Shown: piece by piece, positions 50,667-60,163 of the stretch
Layout: each line of letters starts with the position of its first letter
Numbering within the stretch: the stretch's first letter is position 1
NCBI RefSeq assembly: GCF_001723355.1
Contig: NZ_LPWE01000012.1
Location: forward strand, 372,001-436,000
Length of the DNA: 64,000 nucleotides
Reading direction: 5' to 3'
Source: Methyloceanibacter stevinii
GTDB taxonomy: Bacteria; Pseudomonadota; Alphaproteobacteria; Rhizobiales; Methyloligellaceae
Translations under genes and position numbers: made by a program
The notes under the pieces: generated by a model
What the model was told of the DNA's origin: nothing
Seen by the model: only the letters and a program-made list of their open reading frames with translations
Database searches by the model: none

Positions 50667-51719
50667 CTAGCAGCAGCTGACTGATCCGTTCCCCGCTTTG
50701 TCCGCGTCCTCGAATGGCGACGGCGTTCCGCAGCCCGGGAAAATACCGAAATGTTTGGAGAAGTCACCGACGAAATTGAAATACGGCGCGAAGCGCGTAT
50801 CTGCCAGCATCCGCCAGACATTGCCGCACACCGGAAAGATCCGGTCCTTCTCGATCAGGTGATGGTCGTCGAGGACAAACGTCTCTGGCTGTTCGAAAAC
50901 GCCGCCGCGGTAAATGACCGCCTGGCCGTAGTCCTCGCAAGCCGGCTCGAGATCGTCCAGCTTGAAGAGGCGGTAGGTCGCCGAGAAGAAACGCGCGTTC
51001 CCGAGCTTCTCGCGCATGTCCGGATTGTCGATTTCGATCGGGCGGCTGCTGACAAGGCGCGGGTCGAGAAAACCCGCCTGCTTGGCCATCGGTAGGAAGT
51101 CGTTCCAGTAGAGCGCCCCGCCGAGACACTCGCCATAGAGGAGCGGATCGGCGCGCAGCTCGTCCGGCAACCGCCGGTCGCAATAGACATCGGCGAAGTA
51201 GAGTTCACCGCCCTGTTTCAGAAGATCGTAGGCGCCGCGGAGCACCGCCGGCTTGTCCATGCACAGGTTGATGACGCAGTTGGATACGATGACATCGAAG
51301 GAGCCGGGTTCGAGATCGAGCGCGTCCAGCTTCTCCAGATAGCCTTCCAGAAACCGCACATTGGACTTGGCATAGCCGAACTTCTTGGCGTGCCAATCCC
51401 GATGGGCGTCGGCCGTCGCCAGCTGTTCGGCGGTCATGTCCACGCCGGTCACGGAGCCGGCCTCGCCAACCAGTTGCGACAGGATGTAGACGTCCCGCCC
51501 CGTGCCGGAGCCGAGATCCAGCACGTTACAGTTCTGAAGCGCCGTGGGGATGCACAGCCCGCAGCCGTAATAGCGGGCGGCAACCTCGTCATGAACGTTG
51601 GCGATCAGTTCGGTGAGATACCGGGGTGTCTCGGCAGCGTCGCAGCAGGCGCTCGTCTGCAGATCCCCCGAGCCTTTCAGGACCTTGCCGTAGTACTCCT
51701 TGACCACCTCGATGTTCAT
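50667..51719 (-). CDS. arsM: Arsenite S-adenosylmethionine methyltransferase ArsM
   Basis: A 350-residue ArsM-type enzyme from the ATG at 51719. The SAM site is [20 protein letters not shown]. The As(III)-binding cysteines are conserved: a Cys pair at 25-26 (SACCDA), Cys53 and Cys56 (YGCGLC), Cys148 (SNCVINL) and Cys198 (GECLGGALY). The C-terminus ends in Ser-Cys-Cys. It methylates As(III) to mono- and dimethylated forms. Gene order is arsM then the aquaporin, separated by 19 bp, so the two are co-transcribed. No arsR, arsC or efflux pump lies within the window. Confidence 0.92.
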   Translation of the reverse strand: MNIEVVKEYYGKVLKGSGDLQTSACCDAAETPRYLTELIANVHDEVAARYYGCGLCIPTALQNCNVLDLGSGTGRDVYILSQLVGEAGSVTGVDMTAEQLATADAHRDWHAKKFGYAKSNVRFLEGYLEKLDALDLEPGSFDVIVSNCVINLCMDKPAVLRGAYDLLKQGGELYFADVYCDRRLPDELRADPLLYGECLGGALYWNDFLPMAKQAGFLDPRLVSSRPIEIDNPDMREKLGNARFFSATYRLFKLDDLEPACEDYGQAVIYRGGVFEQPETFVLDDHHLIEKDRIFPVCGNVWRMLADTRFAPYFNFVGDFSKHFGIFPGCGTPSPFEDADKAGNGSVSCC

Positions 51720-51833
51720 CGCACCGCTCCGGAATTCCCCGCTAGCCCCAATGCCGCCGGTTCGTGGCGCCACACTATCAAAAGTCGGTGGCGCGCTGCA
51801 GCACACAGGACAGCACAGTCGCGTGAACTGGCG

Positions 51834-52559
51834 CTAAGAGACATCCTCACGGCCCGGCCCGCGATAGCCCGTGGCCAGCACATAGACTTCCGCTGAGTCC
51901 TGCCGGCTGGCCTTGGGCTTCACATGGGCGACCTTGCCGAAGTTCTGGCGCAGCCGGGTCAGCAGGTCACCGCTCGCGCCACCCTGCAGCACCTTGGCGA
52001 GATAAGCCCCACCCGGCTTCAGTATATCCTCGGCGATGTCGAGCGCGGCCTCAGCCAGCGCGATCACGCGCAAATGGTCCGTCTGGCGGTGGCCCGTGGA
52101 CGAGGCGGCCATGTCCGACATCACCACGTCGACGCGCGCGCCGCCCAGCGCGTCGCGGATCGCGTCCCCGGCACCTGCATCAGTGACGTCCAGTTGCATG
52201 AAGTCGGCCCCCGGCACCGGCTCGATCTCGTTGATATCCGCGGCAATGACCCTGCCGTTGCCAGAGTCCGCCTTGACGCGCGCGACCGCCACCTGGCTCC
52301 ACCCGCCCGGCGCCGCGCCGAGATCGACCACAACCCCGCCCGGCTTAAGCAGATGCTGCTTGTCGTCGATCTCCAGGAGCTTGAAGGCCGCCCGGCTGCG
52401 ATAGCCCTGGCGCTTTGCCTCTTCGACATACGGGTCGTTCAGCTGCCGCTGCAGCCAGCGCGTCGAGGCGAGCTTCCGCCCTTTCGCGGTCTTGACGCGC
52501 ACCGTCAGCCCGCGCCGGCCCGTTCCATCCCTCGGTCCGCTCTTTCCGCCTCTCGCCAT
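51834..52559 (-). CDS. rlmE: 23S rRNA 2-prime-O-methyltransferase RlmE
   Basis: A 241-residue FtsJ/RrmJ-family protein. It has [13 protein letters not shown] (catalytic Lys), [15 protein letters not shown] (SAM motif I), VMSDMAA (catalytic Asp) and YLAKVLQGG (Lys). The basic N-terminal extension of about 30 residues is common in alphaproteobacteria. It methylates U2552 in the 23S A-loop. A Ppx/GppA gene, often next to it, lies beyond the inserted MFS gene on the same strand. Confidence 0.92.
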   Translation of the reverse strand: MARGGKSGPRDGTGRRGLTVRVKTAKGRKLASTRWLQRQLNDPYVEEAKRQGYRSRAAFKLLEIDDKQHLLKPGGVVVDLGAAPGGWSQVAVARVKADSGNGRVIAADINEIEPVPGADFMQLDVTDAGAGDAIRDALGGARVDVVMSDMAASSTGHRQTDHLRVIALAEAALDIAEDILKPGGAYLAKVLQGGASGDLLTRLRQNFGKVAHVKPKASRQDSAEVYVLATGYRGPGREDVS

Positions 52560-52681
52560 ACCGCCTGCTTCTATCGCCGCTTGTCCGTTACGACCAGCCT
52601 GCCTGCCCTATCGCCGCACGCTCTTGACCGAATAGGCAGGGGAGCGCATGTCCTGCCCACCACTCTTGTAACACCCGCCCC

Positions 52682-54109
52682 ATGCCCCGCTACTTCATTA
52701 CCCTGATCGTCGCGGTCGCTCTGTTCATGGAAACCATGGACTCGACCATCATCGCCACGTCGCTACCGGCGATCGCGGCCGATCTCGGCGAAGATCCGAT
52801 TGCGCTGAAGCTGGCGCTCACATCCTATCTGCTGTCGCTTGCGGTCTTTATACCAGTCAGTGGCTGGATGGCAGACCGGTTTGGCGCCCGGACGGTTTTT
52901 CGCGCGGCCATTGTCGTCTTCACGGTGGGATCGGCGGCGTGCGGCTTCGCCACCTCGCTGCTGGACTTCATCCTCTTTCGCGTCCTGCAAGGAATGGGCG
53001 GCGCGATGATGGTGCCGGTCGGAAGGCTCGTGATCCTGCGCTCGGTCCCGAAATCGGAACTGATCTCGGCCCTCGCCTGGCTCACCGTGCCCGCGCTCAT
53101 GGGGCCGGTGATCGGCCCGCCCTTAGGCGGGTTCATCACCACCGTGTTCTCCTGGCGCTGGATTTTCTGGATCAATATCCCGGTCGGTCTGCTCGGTATC
53201 TACCTCGCCACACGCTTCATCGAGAACTTTCGCGAGGACAAAGTCCCGCCGCTCGACGTCAAAGGGTTCTTCCTGTCCGGCATTGGGCTCTCGGGGCTTG
53301 CCTTCGGCTTCACCATTATCGGTCAGCCGCTGTTTCCGCCCTGGTTCGTAGTCGCCCTGCTCACGACGGGCGCCATTTCTTGCGTCCTCTACGTGCGCCA
53401 CGCCTTGAACATTCCGGCGCCGCTGCTCGACTTGCGCCTGCTCAAGATCCCCACCTTCTTCGCCAACATCGCGGGCGGGTTCCTGTTTCGGATCGGCGTC
53501 GGCGCCACGCCCTTCCTGTTGCCGCTGTATTTTCAGCTCGGCTTCGGCATGACCCCCTTGCAGTCGGGGTTACTCACGTTCGCCATCGCCGTCGGCGCCG
53601 TCGCCATGAAGACCACGGCAGCACCCATCCTGCGCCGGTTCGGGTACAGGCCAATTCTTGTGTGGAACGCCCTCGTCGCGGCGTTCTTCATCATGGCGTA
53701 TGCCCTCTTCACGGTCGCCACGCCGCATGCGGTGATCCTCGCCACACTGCTTGTGGGAGGTTTTTTCCGTTCCCTGGAATTCACCGCGATCAACACGATT
53801 GCTTACGCGGATATCGACGAGCACGAGATGAGCAAGGCGACGAGTTTCGCCAGCGTGTCGCAGCAACTCTCCATGTCGGCCGGCGTCGCCGTCGGCGCGC
53901 TCGTGCTCGAATTCCAACGCGCGGGCCGGGAGAGCCACGAGGTTCTAGCCAGCGATTTCACGTTGGCTTTCCTGATCGTCGGCGCGATCTGCGCAAGCTC
54001 CGCGCTCGTCTTCACGCGCCTGCCGAAAGACGCGGGCGCAAGCCTCTCGCGCAAGGCTCACCAGCTCGGTGAACCGGACAAGCAGCCCGAACTCGTCCCT
54101 GAAGATTAG
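52682..54109 (+). CDS. MFS drug-type transporter (DHA2-like)
   Basis: A 475-residue permease with 12 to 14 membrane helices. Early motifs DSTIIATSLPAIAADLGED and GWMADRFGARTVFR are the DHA2 family signatures (D-T-N/I-A-LP and G-x-L-x-D-R). The helix 5 motif is VIGPPLGGFITTVFSWRWIFWINIPVG. It is a proton-coupled exporter of unknown substrate. It stands alone, opposite in strand to rlmE and the Ppx/GppA gene on either side. Confidence 0.87.
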   Translation: MPRYFITLIVAVALFMETMDSTIIATSLPAIAADLGEDPIALKLALTSYLLSLAVFIPVSGWMADRFGARTVFRAAIVVFTVGSAACGFATSLLDFILFRVLQGMGGAMMVPVGRLVILRSVPKSELISALAWLTVPALMGPVIGPPLGGFITTVFSWRWIFWINIPVGLLGIYLATRFIENFREDKVPPLDVKGFFLSGIGLSGLAFGFTIIGQPLFPPWFVVALLTTGAISCVLYVRHALNIPAPLLDLRLLKIPTFFANIAGGFLFRIGVGATPFLLPLYFQLGFGMTPLQSGLLTFAIAVGAVAMKTTAAPILRRFGYRPILVWNALVAAFFIMAYALFTVATPHAVILATLLVGGFFRSLEFTAINTIAYADIDEHEMSKATSFASVSQQLSMSAGVAVGALVLEFQRAGRESHEVLASDFTLAFLIVGAICASSALVFTRLPKDAGASLSRKAHQLGEPDKQPELVPED

Positions 54110-55464
54110 GCGTTTCGCGTTTGGACGTTGCTGTTGGCGGACTTGCCGCTTGCAGACTTGCCACGCCCTCGCCCCTTCCGACGGCGCCGGCGCGGCGTCT
54201 TGCGGTCATGTCCATCCTCGGCCATCAGCGTCGTGAGGATGCCTTCGCGCAATCCCCGGTCAGCCACGCGCAACCGCTGGCAAGGCCAAGTGCGAAGCAA
54301 GGCTTCGAGGATCGCGCAGCCCGCCAAGACGAGATCGGCCCGTTCGTGACCGATGCAAGGCTGAGCGATACGCTCGGCGTAGCTCATGCCGATCAGATCG
54401 CCCGAGACCCGCCGCACATCGGTGGCCTTGAGCCAGCAGCCGTCCACGCGCGACCGGTCGTAGCGAGGCAGGCCGAGGTGTATGCCGGAAATCGTCGTCA
54501 CCGTGCCTGACGTGCCGAGAAAATGCGCCCTGTCGTGGGCGACCCGCTCGCCAAACCGGTACTGGGACTCGAAACCCGCGAGCGCGCCCGCCACGTCTTC
54601 GACCATGGCTTCGTAGCTGTCGGCCGTGACTTCGTGGCCTCCATGGCGCTCGGCCAGGTTCACGACGCCGAGCGGCAAGGAGGTCCAGGCCGCGATCGCG
54701 TCTTGGATGGCCGCGCGGCTCTGCACGGACTGCTTCCAGTCCTTCCCGAGCTTGCGAAGGTCGAGCCAGATCAGTTCCGAACTGCCGCCACCGATGTCGA
54801 ACACGAGCGCCCAGTCGCATCCGCTGTCCAGTAGGGAAGCGCATCCCGAAACGGCGAGCTTGGCTTCCGTTTCGCGCCCGACAATCTCCAAGGCGAGCCC
54901 CGTCTCGTTCTCGACACGGTCGATGAAGGAGGCCCCGTTGGTGGCGATCCGGCAGGCTTCGGTCGCGATCAGCCGCGAGCGCGTGACGCCACGGCGGCGC
55001 ATCTTGTCCGCGCAGATGCGCAAGGCCGCGATAGTGCGCTTTTGCGCGCTCTCCGCAAGTTCGCCCGTGGCCTGCACGCCCTCGCCCAAACGGATGATTC
55101 GCGAGAACGCATCGACCACCACGAACCCCCGGCGCGACGGCTTCGCGACCAGCAGACGGCAATTGTTGGTTCCGAGATCAAGGGCGCCGTAAACGGCTTG
55201 GCCGAGACGTGCGGATCCGCGCGCGTTGCGCACGCCGCCGCCCACATCGCTGGCTGCCCCGGCAGGGCTTGCCACTGAAACGCCCGCAGGCGCGGACATC
55301 CCTGGCGCCGCGGCACTCACAGCGCCGCTCTCGCCGGCATCGTTCCGCATGGCAGTGGCGCAAGGCAGCGCGCCGGCGTCACGCGAAACATCGGGATTTC
55401 GCGCCAAATCCTCGCGGCGCGGATTCCCGGCAGCCGTGCGGGCAATTCCGCTCGGCCCAGTCAC
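54106..55464 (-). CDS. Second Ppx/GppA phosphatase
   Basis: About 452 residues from a GTG at 55464 with an AGAGG ribosome site. A 70-residue Ala/Gly/Pro-rich N-terminal extension precedes the ASKHA core: VYGALDLGTNNCRLLVAKPS and FDIGGGSSELIWLDL. The C-terminal tail is basic and disordered (RRRRRKGRGRGK). It lacks the long HD domain of the first Ppx, being the short GppA-like type. It could cleave polyphosphate or pppGpp. Its usual rlmE neighbour is present but separated by the MFS gene. Confidence 0.87.
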   Translation of the reverse strand: MTGPSGIARTAAGNPRREDLARNPDVSRDAGALPCATAMRNDAGESGAVSAAAPGMSAPAGVSVASPAGAASDVGGGVRNARGSARLGQAVYGALDLGTNNCRLLVAKPSRRGFVVVDAFSRIIRLGEGVQATGELAESAQKRTIAALRICADKMRRRGVTRSRLIATEACRIATNGASFIDRVENETGLALEIVGRETEAKLAVSGCASLLDSGCDWALVFDIGGGSSELIWLDLRKLGKDWKQSVQSRAAIQDAIAAWTSLPLGVVNLAERHGGHEVTADSYEAMVEDVAGALAGFESQYRFGERVAHDRAHFLGTSGTVTTISGIHLGLPRYDRSRVDGCWLKATDVRRVSGDLIGMSYAERIAQPCIGHERADLVLAGCAILEALLRTWPCQRLRVADRGLREGILTTLMAEDGHDRKTPRRRRRKGRGRGKSASGKSANSNVQTRNA

Positions 55465-55626
55465 AATTTCAACCTCTCGAGCCTGCCAGAGGGCGCTTCC
55501 TCGCCCGTTCCCAGCGGCCACAGCATTGGTCCTATGAGACCAATCTACCAATCTGTTCAGGCAGGTAAAGCCCGAGAGCGAGCGGGGGCCGGACGGGCGG
55601 GGCCGGCGCGCCGCTCAGCGGACCTG

Positions 55627-56532
55627 TCAGCGGGCTGGCGTCGGCTCCGGAGGTCCGGCAGCGACGGTCTTCGAATCGGCTTCGGACTGCCAGCGGCCGG
55701 GATGAATGGGCGGGTCCCAGCGCTCCGGCAACTGAGCGAGATACTCTTTGCGGGGGATGTCCTTGAAGCCCGCGCGTTCCGTCGCAGGCGTGAGCCACTT
55801 GTTGTCCATGAGGACGAAGCCCCACTTCGCCAGATGCCACGCCAGCACCGCAAAGCCGATCTTCGAGGCATTCGACTCCCGGAAGAACTGCGACTCGATC
55901 ACGAAGACGCGGCCCACGGCCACGCCGTAGCCGCCGCCCGCTAGCTCGCCATCGCTGTTCCAAACCTCGAAGGAATGCACATGGCCTTCGTCGAACAGTT
56001 TGGCATAGGCCGCCATGATGCGCGGCGTGATCCAGGTGAGGCTGAGCCAGCCCCGGCGCGGTTCGGCGCAGGCTGCAATCACGCCCTCGAAATCCGTGTC
56101 GAAAGTGATCCGGTAGCGGTTCTTCCGCATCATGCCACGCAGCCGGCTGGAAATGTGAAAGTCGTGCGGCCGCACCACGGCACGCTCCCGCGGGTACATC
56201 CATTTGGGCGGGGGAAGGTGTCCGGCCGGAGAGAGCCCGCGCAGATAGGCATCCCTCAGGACACCCGGCGACAGGTCGGTCGCTATGCCAATGATCTCCT
56301 GATCGGCAGGGAGCGTCGTGGGGTCCGGCAGGGGCCGGCTTGGCTGAAGGACATGGGAAAGCATGACCCGGGCGGTCGTTACGAAATTGGCGATCCGCTT
56401 CGGCCGCAGCGCCCACGCGGTGCCGATCACCCAGCGGTAGAGTGCGGTCGTGTGCTTCTGCCGGAACAGCGCGGCGCGGCGCGACGCCACCGATGGCTCC
56501 TCAGAACGCGTTGATTGTCCGTTCAAGTTCAA
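55627..56532 (-). CDS. Divergent Aat-like (leucyl/phenylalanyl-tRNA-protein transferase fold) protein
   Basis: A 301-residue protein with a 65-residue N-terminal extension. The Aat-like core shows ITFDTDFEGVIAACAE, LTWITPRIMAAYAKLFDEGHVHSFEVWNSDGELAGGGYGVAVGRVFVIESQFF and NASKIGFAVLAWHLAKWGFVLMDNKWLTPATERAGFKDIPRKEYL. These align with Aat. However, the WWSPDPR substrate motif is replaced by KWMYPRERA near residue 110, and the DCQ...HL.SLGA stretch by DNKWLTPATERAG. It may transfer something other than Leu/Phe, or act as a GNAT-like enzyme. A second, canonical Aat elsewhere in the genome is expected. Confidence 0.7.
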   Translation of the reverse strand: MNLNGQSTRSEEPSVASRRAALFRQKHTTALYRWVIGTAWALRPKRIANFVTTARVMLSHVLQPSRPLPDPTTLPADQEIIGIATDLSPGVLRDAYLRGLSPAGHLPPPKWMYPRERAVVRPHDFHISSRLRGMMRKNRYRITFDTDFEGVIAACAEPRRGWLSLTWITPRIMAAYAKLFDEGHVHSFEVWNSDGELAGGGYGVAVGRVFVIESQFFRESNASKIGFAVLAWHLAKWGFVLMDNKWLTPATERAGFKDIPRKEYLAQLPERWDPPIHPGRWQSEADSKTVAAGPPEPTPAR

Positions 56533-56631
56533 ATCCTTTTGGGTCCGTCTGCAGCCCTTTCGCCCGAGACGGCCTCGGCAGGGCGTCGCGCCCGCACGTG
56601 TCCGTCTGCGGATCAGGTTTAACCGGAGATG

Positions 56632-57258
56632 CTAGCCTGCCTGCCGCCTGGCCTGACGCCGGCGGTCCCAAAGCTTTTCGCTCAGCGCGGTATGGACGCG
56701 CTGCGCCGGCGGAATCTCTTCGAGCTCGCGGGCGAAAGCGGCATATTCCACGCGCGCTTCTTCCGGCCCGCCACCGTGAACCAGCGTGTTGCGAAACTCG
56801 AGGAGCCGGCGCCAGCCGCGAGAGTCGCCGCCCCGCTCGGGCGCAGGCACACCCGCCACGAGCAAATGCCGCATAACCGTCTGCGCGGCCCCCTCCTCGC
56901 CTTGGCCGTCCTTGACCAGGAGGTCGATCACGGCCGCCGATCTGGCAAGCAGCGCATTACTTGGAGGGGCTTTTCGGCGCCGGTCACGCTGACGTTCAGC
57001 CAGAGCGGGCGCAGGAGTAGGAGTAGGAGTAGGAGTAGACGTCGCCGCCGCAGGCGCGGACGCCGCGACCACCGTTTCGAGGTCCACGAGCGGCTTGAGA
57101 TCGTCGGCCGGCACGCCGTCCGCGGCCAGTTCCACCATCACGGCCTGCAGGCATTTCAGCCCCAGCACGGCCTTGTCCGTTGCGCTGTCGGCATAGACCT
57201 GCCGCAGGGCCCGGAGCGCCGCGGAGATGCGATTCGCCGATGGTGAAACCTCGTTCAT
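56632..57258 (-). CDS. Hypothetical protein with Thr-Pro repeat
   Basis: About 208 residues from the ATG at 57258. An N-terminal helical part (ISAALRALRQVYADSATDKAVLGLKCLQAVMVELAADG) is followed by an STPTPTPTPAPA linker and a helical C-terminal part with FRNTLVHGG and ARELEEI. The FRNTLVHG stretch is reminiscent of HEPN-like RNase or binding folds (RxxxxH), but this is only a motif. I do not recognise the family. No neighbour explains it. Confidence 0.6.
   Translation of the reverse strand: MNEVSPSANRISAALRALRQVYADSATDKAVLGLKCLQAVMVELAADGVPADDLKPLVDLETVVAASAPAAATSTPTPTPTPAPALAERQRDRRRKAPPSNALLARSAAVIDLLVKDGQGEEGAAQTVMRHLLVAGVPAPERGGDSRGWRRLLEFRNTLVHGGGPEEARVEYAAFARELEEIPPAQRVHTALSEKLWDRRRQARRQAG
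57015..57038. repeat. Hexanucleotide tandem repeat GAGTAG x4
   Basis: Four perfect copies of a 6-bp unit inside the hypothetical gene at 56632-57258. On the coding strand the repeats encode Thr-Pro pairs. Copy-number change would lengthen or shorten the linker without changing frame. Confidence 0.9.
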
Positions 57259-57476
57259 GCGCGGCAGGATAGAGTGAGTTTCTGGACAATGTGTTACTGG
57301 GGCCCTGCTGGGCCCTCCAGCGCCCCGGCGCGGACAGGCGGCAAAACCTGCTCGATGAGGACTTTGCCGCACAGACGGACTTGCCAAGCGCCCTCCCCAG
57401 CGACTAGAAGAAACGCCCAATTCCGTGCTTCGGATCGCGACCTGGCCCCTAGACGGGCCAGCACCGCCAGGCTTGG

Positions 57477-57550
57477 TGGGAGATCGTCTAATGGTAGGAC
57501 AGCGGACTCTGACTCCGTCAATCTAGGTTCGAATCCTAGTCTCCCAGCCA
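57477..57550 (+). tRNA. tRNA-Gln (anticodon CTG)
   Basis: Acceptor TGGGAGA pairs with TCTCCCA, followed by G and an encoded CCA (57548-57550). The anticodon loop is CTCTGAC, with anticodon CTG closed by a GCGGA/TCCGT-type stem. The T arm is CTAGGTTCGAATCCTAG. All standard tRNA-Gln features are present. Confidence 0.95.
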
Positions 57551-57790
57551 AATCTTCAGTCTTCAGCAGCTTTCCAGCCGTTCATTCCCGGATCGAGGCA
57601 CACCCGCCACGGGCACCCCTGCGCGCATTCGCGCGTTTGTCCTCGCCGCGATCTCCGATATCAAGCACCTGTGTTGCCGGGCCCTGGCCTCTGCCGGGAA
57701 TTCCGCCGACCGCCAATCTTCCTGACCATCGTCTAGCTGCCGCATGTCCCGTCCGAATGGCCGAAGCGACGGCCTTATCTCGGGGTGAGC

Positions 57791-59275
57791 ATGAACGCAC
57801 TTTACGCCTATCGCGACCAATGGGTCGGAAACGTCCGCGGCGACATTCTCGCCGGGCTCGTCGTGGCGTTGGCGTTGATCCCCGAGGCCATCGCGTTCTC
57901 GATCATCGCCGGAGTCGACCCGAAAGTCGGTCTTTATGCGTCCTTCGCCATCGCGGTGATTGTCGCAATCACCGGCGGCCGGCCGGCCATGATCTCCGCC
58001 GCCACGGCGGCGACGGCTGTCGTCATGGTGACTTTGGTGAAGGAGCACGGCCTCCAGTATTTGCTGGCCGCGACCGTATTGGCGGGCGTCATTCAGATCT
58101 GCGCCGGCTTTGCGAAGCTCGGCTATCTCATGCGCTTCGTCTCACGGTCGGTGATCACCGGGTTCGTCAATGCGCTGGCGATACTGATCTTCCTGGCGCA
58201 GCTTCCCGAACTGACAAACGTGACCTGGGTGACCTATGTCATGGTCGCCGCCGGGCTCGCCATCATCTATCTGTTTCCCATGCTGACCAAGGCGATCCCC
58301 TCGCCGCTCATCACCATCATTGTCCTCTCCGCCGTCTCCATGGCGCTGGATCTCGACGTGCGCACGGTCTCCGATATGGGGGATCTACCCGACACGCTGC
58401 CCGTGTTTCTGATCCCCGACATCCCGCTCACTCTCGAGACGCTGCAGATCATCCTGCCCTATTCGCTTGCCATAGCCGCCGTCGGCCTGCTCGAGAGCCT
58501 GATGACCCAAACCATCATCGATGATCTGACCGACACGCCCAGCGACCGCAATCAGGAATGTATCGGCCAGGGAATCGCCAACACCTGCACCGGCTTCATC
58601 GGCGGCATGGCGGGCTGCGCCATGATCGGACAGTCGATGATCAACGTGAAGTCCGGCGGCCGGGGCCGGCTTTCGACGTTTACGGCGGGCGCGATGCTCC
58701 TGTTCATGATCGTGGTGCTCGGCGATATCGTGGGCCAGATTCCGATGCCGGCCCTCGTGGCCATCATGATCATGGTCTCGATCGGCACCTTCTCCTGGTC
58801 GTCGATCAAGAATTTGCGCGATCATCCCCGCTCCTCCTCGATCGTGATGCTCGCGACCGTGGTGGCAACCGTCTACACGCACAATCTCGCCATTGGGGTG
58901 CTGACGGGCGTCTTGCTGTCCGGCATTTTCTTCGCAGGCAAGATCGCCCAGCTCTTCCGCGTCACATCCGAGATTTCGCCCGACGGGCGAGAGCGGACCT
59001 ACGTCATCGAAGGACAACTCTTCTTCGCCTCGGCGGAGGACTTCATGGCCGCATTCGACTTCAAGGAGGCGCTGGAGCGTGTCACCATCGACGTCAGCCG
59101 CGCTCATATCTGGGACGTCTCGTCGGTCGCGGCCCTAGACATGGCGGTGTTGAAGTTTCGCCGCGAAGGTGCCGAGGTGAAAATAGTCGGTATGAACAAA
59201 GCTTCCGAGACGATCGTCGACAGCCTGGCGGTGCACGACAAGCCAGGCGCGATGGACAGGCTGATGGAGCACTAG
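57791..59275 (+). CDS. SulP family anion transporter with STAS domain
   Basis: About 494 residues from the ATG at 57791. Some 11 to 12 membrane helices contain the SulP signature: [29 protein letters not shown] and [13 protein letters not shown]. The cytoplasmic STAS domain covers about residues 395-494 ([21 protein letters not shown]). SulP proteins move sulfate or bicarbonate. A universal stress protein gene starts 9 bp after its stop, a pairing seen in other alphaproteobacteria. Which anion is moved cannot be told. Sulfate is plausible because an APS kinase gene end lies 4 kb downstream, but it is on the other strand. Confidence 0.9.
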   Translation: MNALYAYRDQWVGNVRGDILAGLVVALALIPEAIAFSIIAGVDPKVGLYASFAIAVIVAITGGRPAMISAATAATAVVMVTLVKEHGLQYLLAATVLAGVIQICAGFAKLGYLMRFVSRSVITGFVNALAILIFLAQLPELTNVTWVTYVMVAAGLAIIYLFPMLTKAIPSPLITIIVLSAVSMALDLDVRTVSDMGDLPDTLPVFLIPDIPLTLETLQIILPYSLAIAAVGLLESLMTQTIIDDLTDTPSDRNQECIGQGIANTCTGFIGGMAGCAMIGQSMINVKSGGRGRLSTFTAGAMLLFMIVVLGDIVGQIPMPALVAIMIMVSIGTFSWSSIKNLRDHPRSSSIVMLATVVATVYTHNLAIGVLTGVLLSGIFFAGKIAQLFRVTSEISPDGRERTYVIEGQLFFASAEDFMAAFDFKEALERVTIDVSRAHIWDVSSVAALDMAVLKFRREGAEVKIVGMNKASETIVDSLAVHDKPGAMDRLMEH

Positions 59276-59284
59276 GGGGAATCC

Positions 59285-60142
59285 ATGTCCGCAATCCTGA
59301 TGGCGCTGGTCGACGGATCGGCCTATTCCGAAAGCCTGTGCCGCTATGCCGCCTGGATCGCCTCCCGCACGGGCGCGCAGGTGCAGCTTTACCATGTGCT
59401 CGACCCGCGTCATGCCCTCGGCAAGCGCGATCTCTCCGGCTCCATCGCGCTTGGTGCCCGTACGGACCTCCTGGAAAAACTCAGCACGTTGGACGAGCAG
59501 CACGGCAAGCTCGCCCAGGCGCAAGGGCGCGCGATCCTCGACGACGCCAAAGCGCTGATCGAGGCGCAAGGAGTCTCCGACGTCGTCACACGCCTGCGCT
59601 ATGACGACATCGTCGCAACCGTCACCGCCAAAGAAGGCGAGGCCGATATGATTTTGATCGGCAAGCGCGGCGAAGCGGCCGGCCTCGACAATCCCCATCT
59701 GGGTTCGAACTTCGAGCGGATCGTACGCGCCAGCTACAAGCCGGTATTCGTCGCAAACCGCGCCTTCCAAGCGATACGCCGTGTGCTGATAGCCTATGAC
59801 GGCGGCGCGTCATCGATGAAGGCCGTGGAGTATGTCGCCCGCGACCCGCTCTTTACAGGGCTTGACGTCGTCGTCGCGACGGTCGGCGATGAGAACGGCG
59901 AAGCGCGACACACCGACCTCGACGAGGCCGGCGCGACGCTGACCGCCTGGGGCCACAAGGCGGAGACGCGCGTGCTGAAGGGCCAACCCAGCACGGCGCT
60001 GGGCGACTTCGTCGAACATGAAAGCATTGATCTTCTGGTGATGGGCGCCTACGGCCATTCGCGCATCCGGACATTGGTGATCGGCTCGACCACCACCGAG
60101 ATGATCCGCTCCTGCAAAGTGCCGGTCGTGCTCATGCGCTGA
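59285..60142 (+). CDS. Tandem universal stress protein
   Basis: A 285-residue protein with two UspA domains (about residues 1-150 and 155-285). The second domain ends with MGAYGHSRIRTLVIGSTTTEMI, the G-x2-G-x9-G-S/T ATP-binding motif. The first ends with KRGEAAGLDNPHLGSNFERIV, a partial variant. It is translated 9 bp after the SulP gene, so it may bind nucleotide to regulate the transporter or respond to stress along with it. Confidence 0.9.
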   Translation: MSAILMALVDGSAYSESLCRYAAWIASRTGAQVQLYHVLDPRHALGKRDLSGSIALGARTDLLEKLSTLDEQHGKLAQAQGRAILDDAKALIEAQGVSDVVTRLRYDDIVATVTAKEGEADMILIGKRGEAAGLDNPHLGSNFERIVRASYKPVFVANRAFQAIRRVLIAYDGGASSMKAVEYVARDPLFTGLDVVVATVGDENGEARHTDLDEAGATLTAWGHKAETRVLKGQPSTALGDFVEHESIDLLVMGAYGHSRIRTLVIGSTTTEMIRSCKVPVVLMR

Positions 60143-60163
60143 GCGGGACCTTGGCTTCGGCAT

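Noticed and set aside
52682-54109. Recently acquired resistance gene
   Set aside because: The MFS gene breaks the usual rlmE/ppx pairing, but I see no mobile element, direct repeats or clear codon shift around it.
57015-57038. Tandem repeat as a CRISPR or attachment site
   Set aside because: The units are only 6 bp with no spacers, inside a coding frame. It is a microsatellite.
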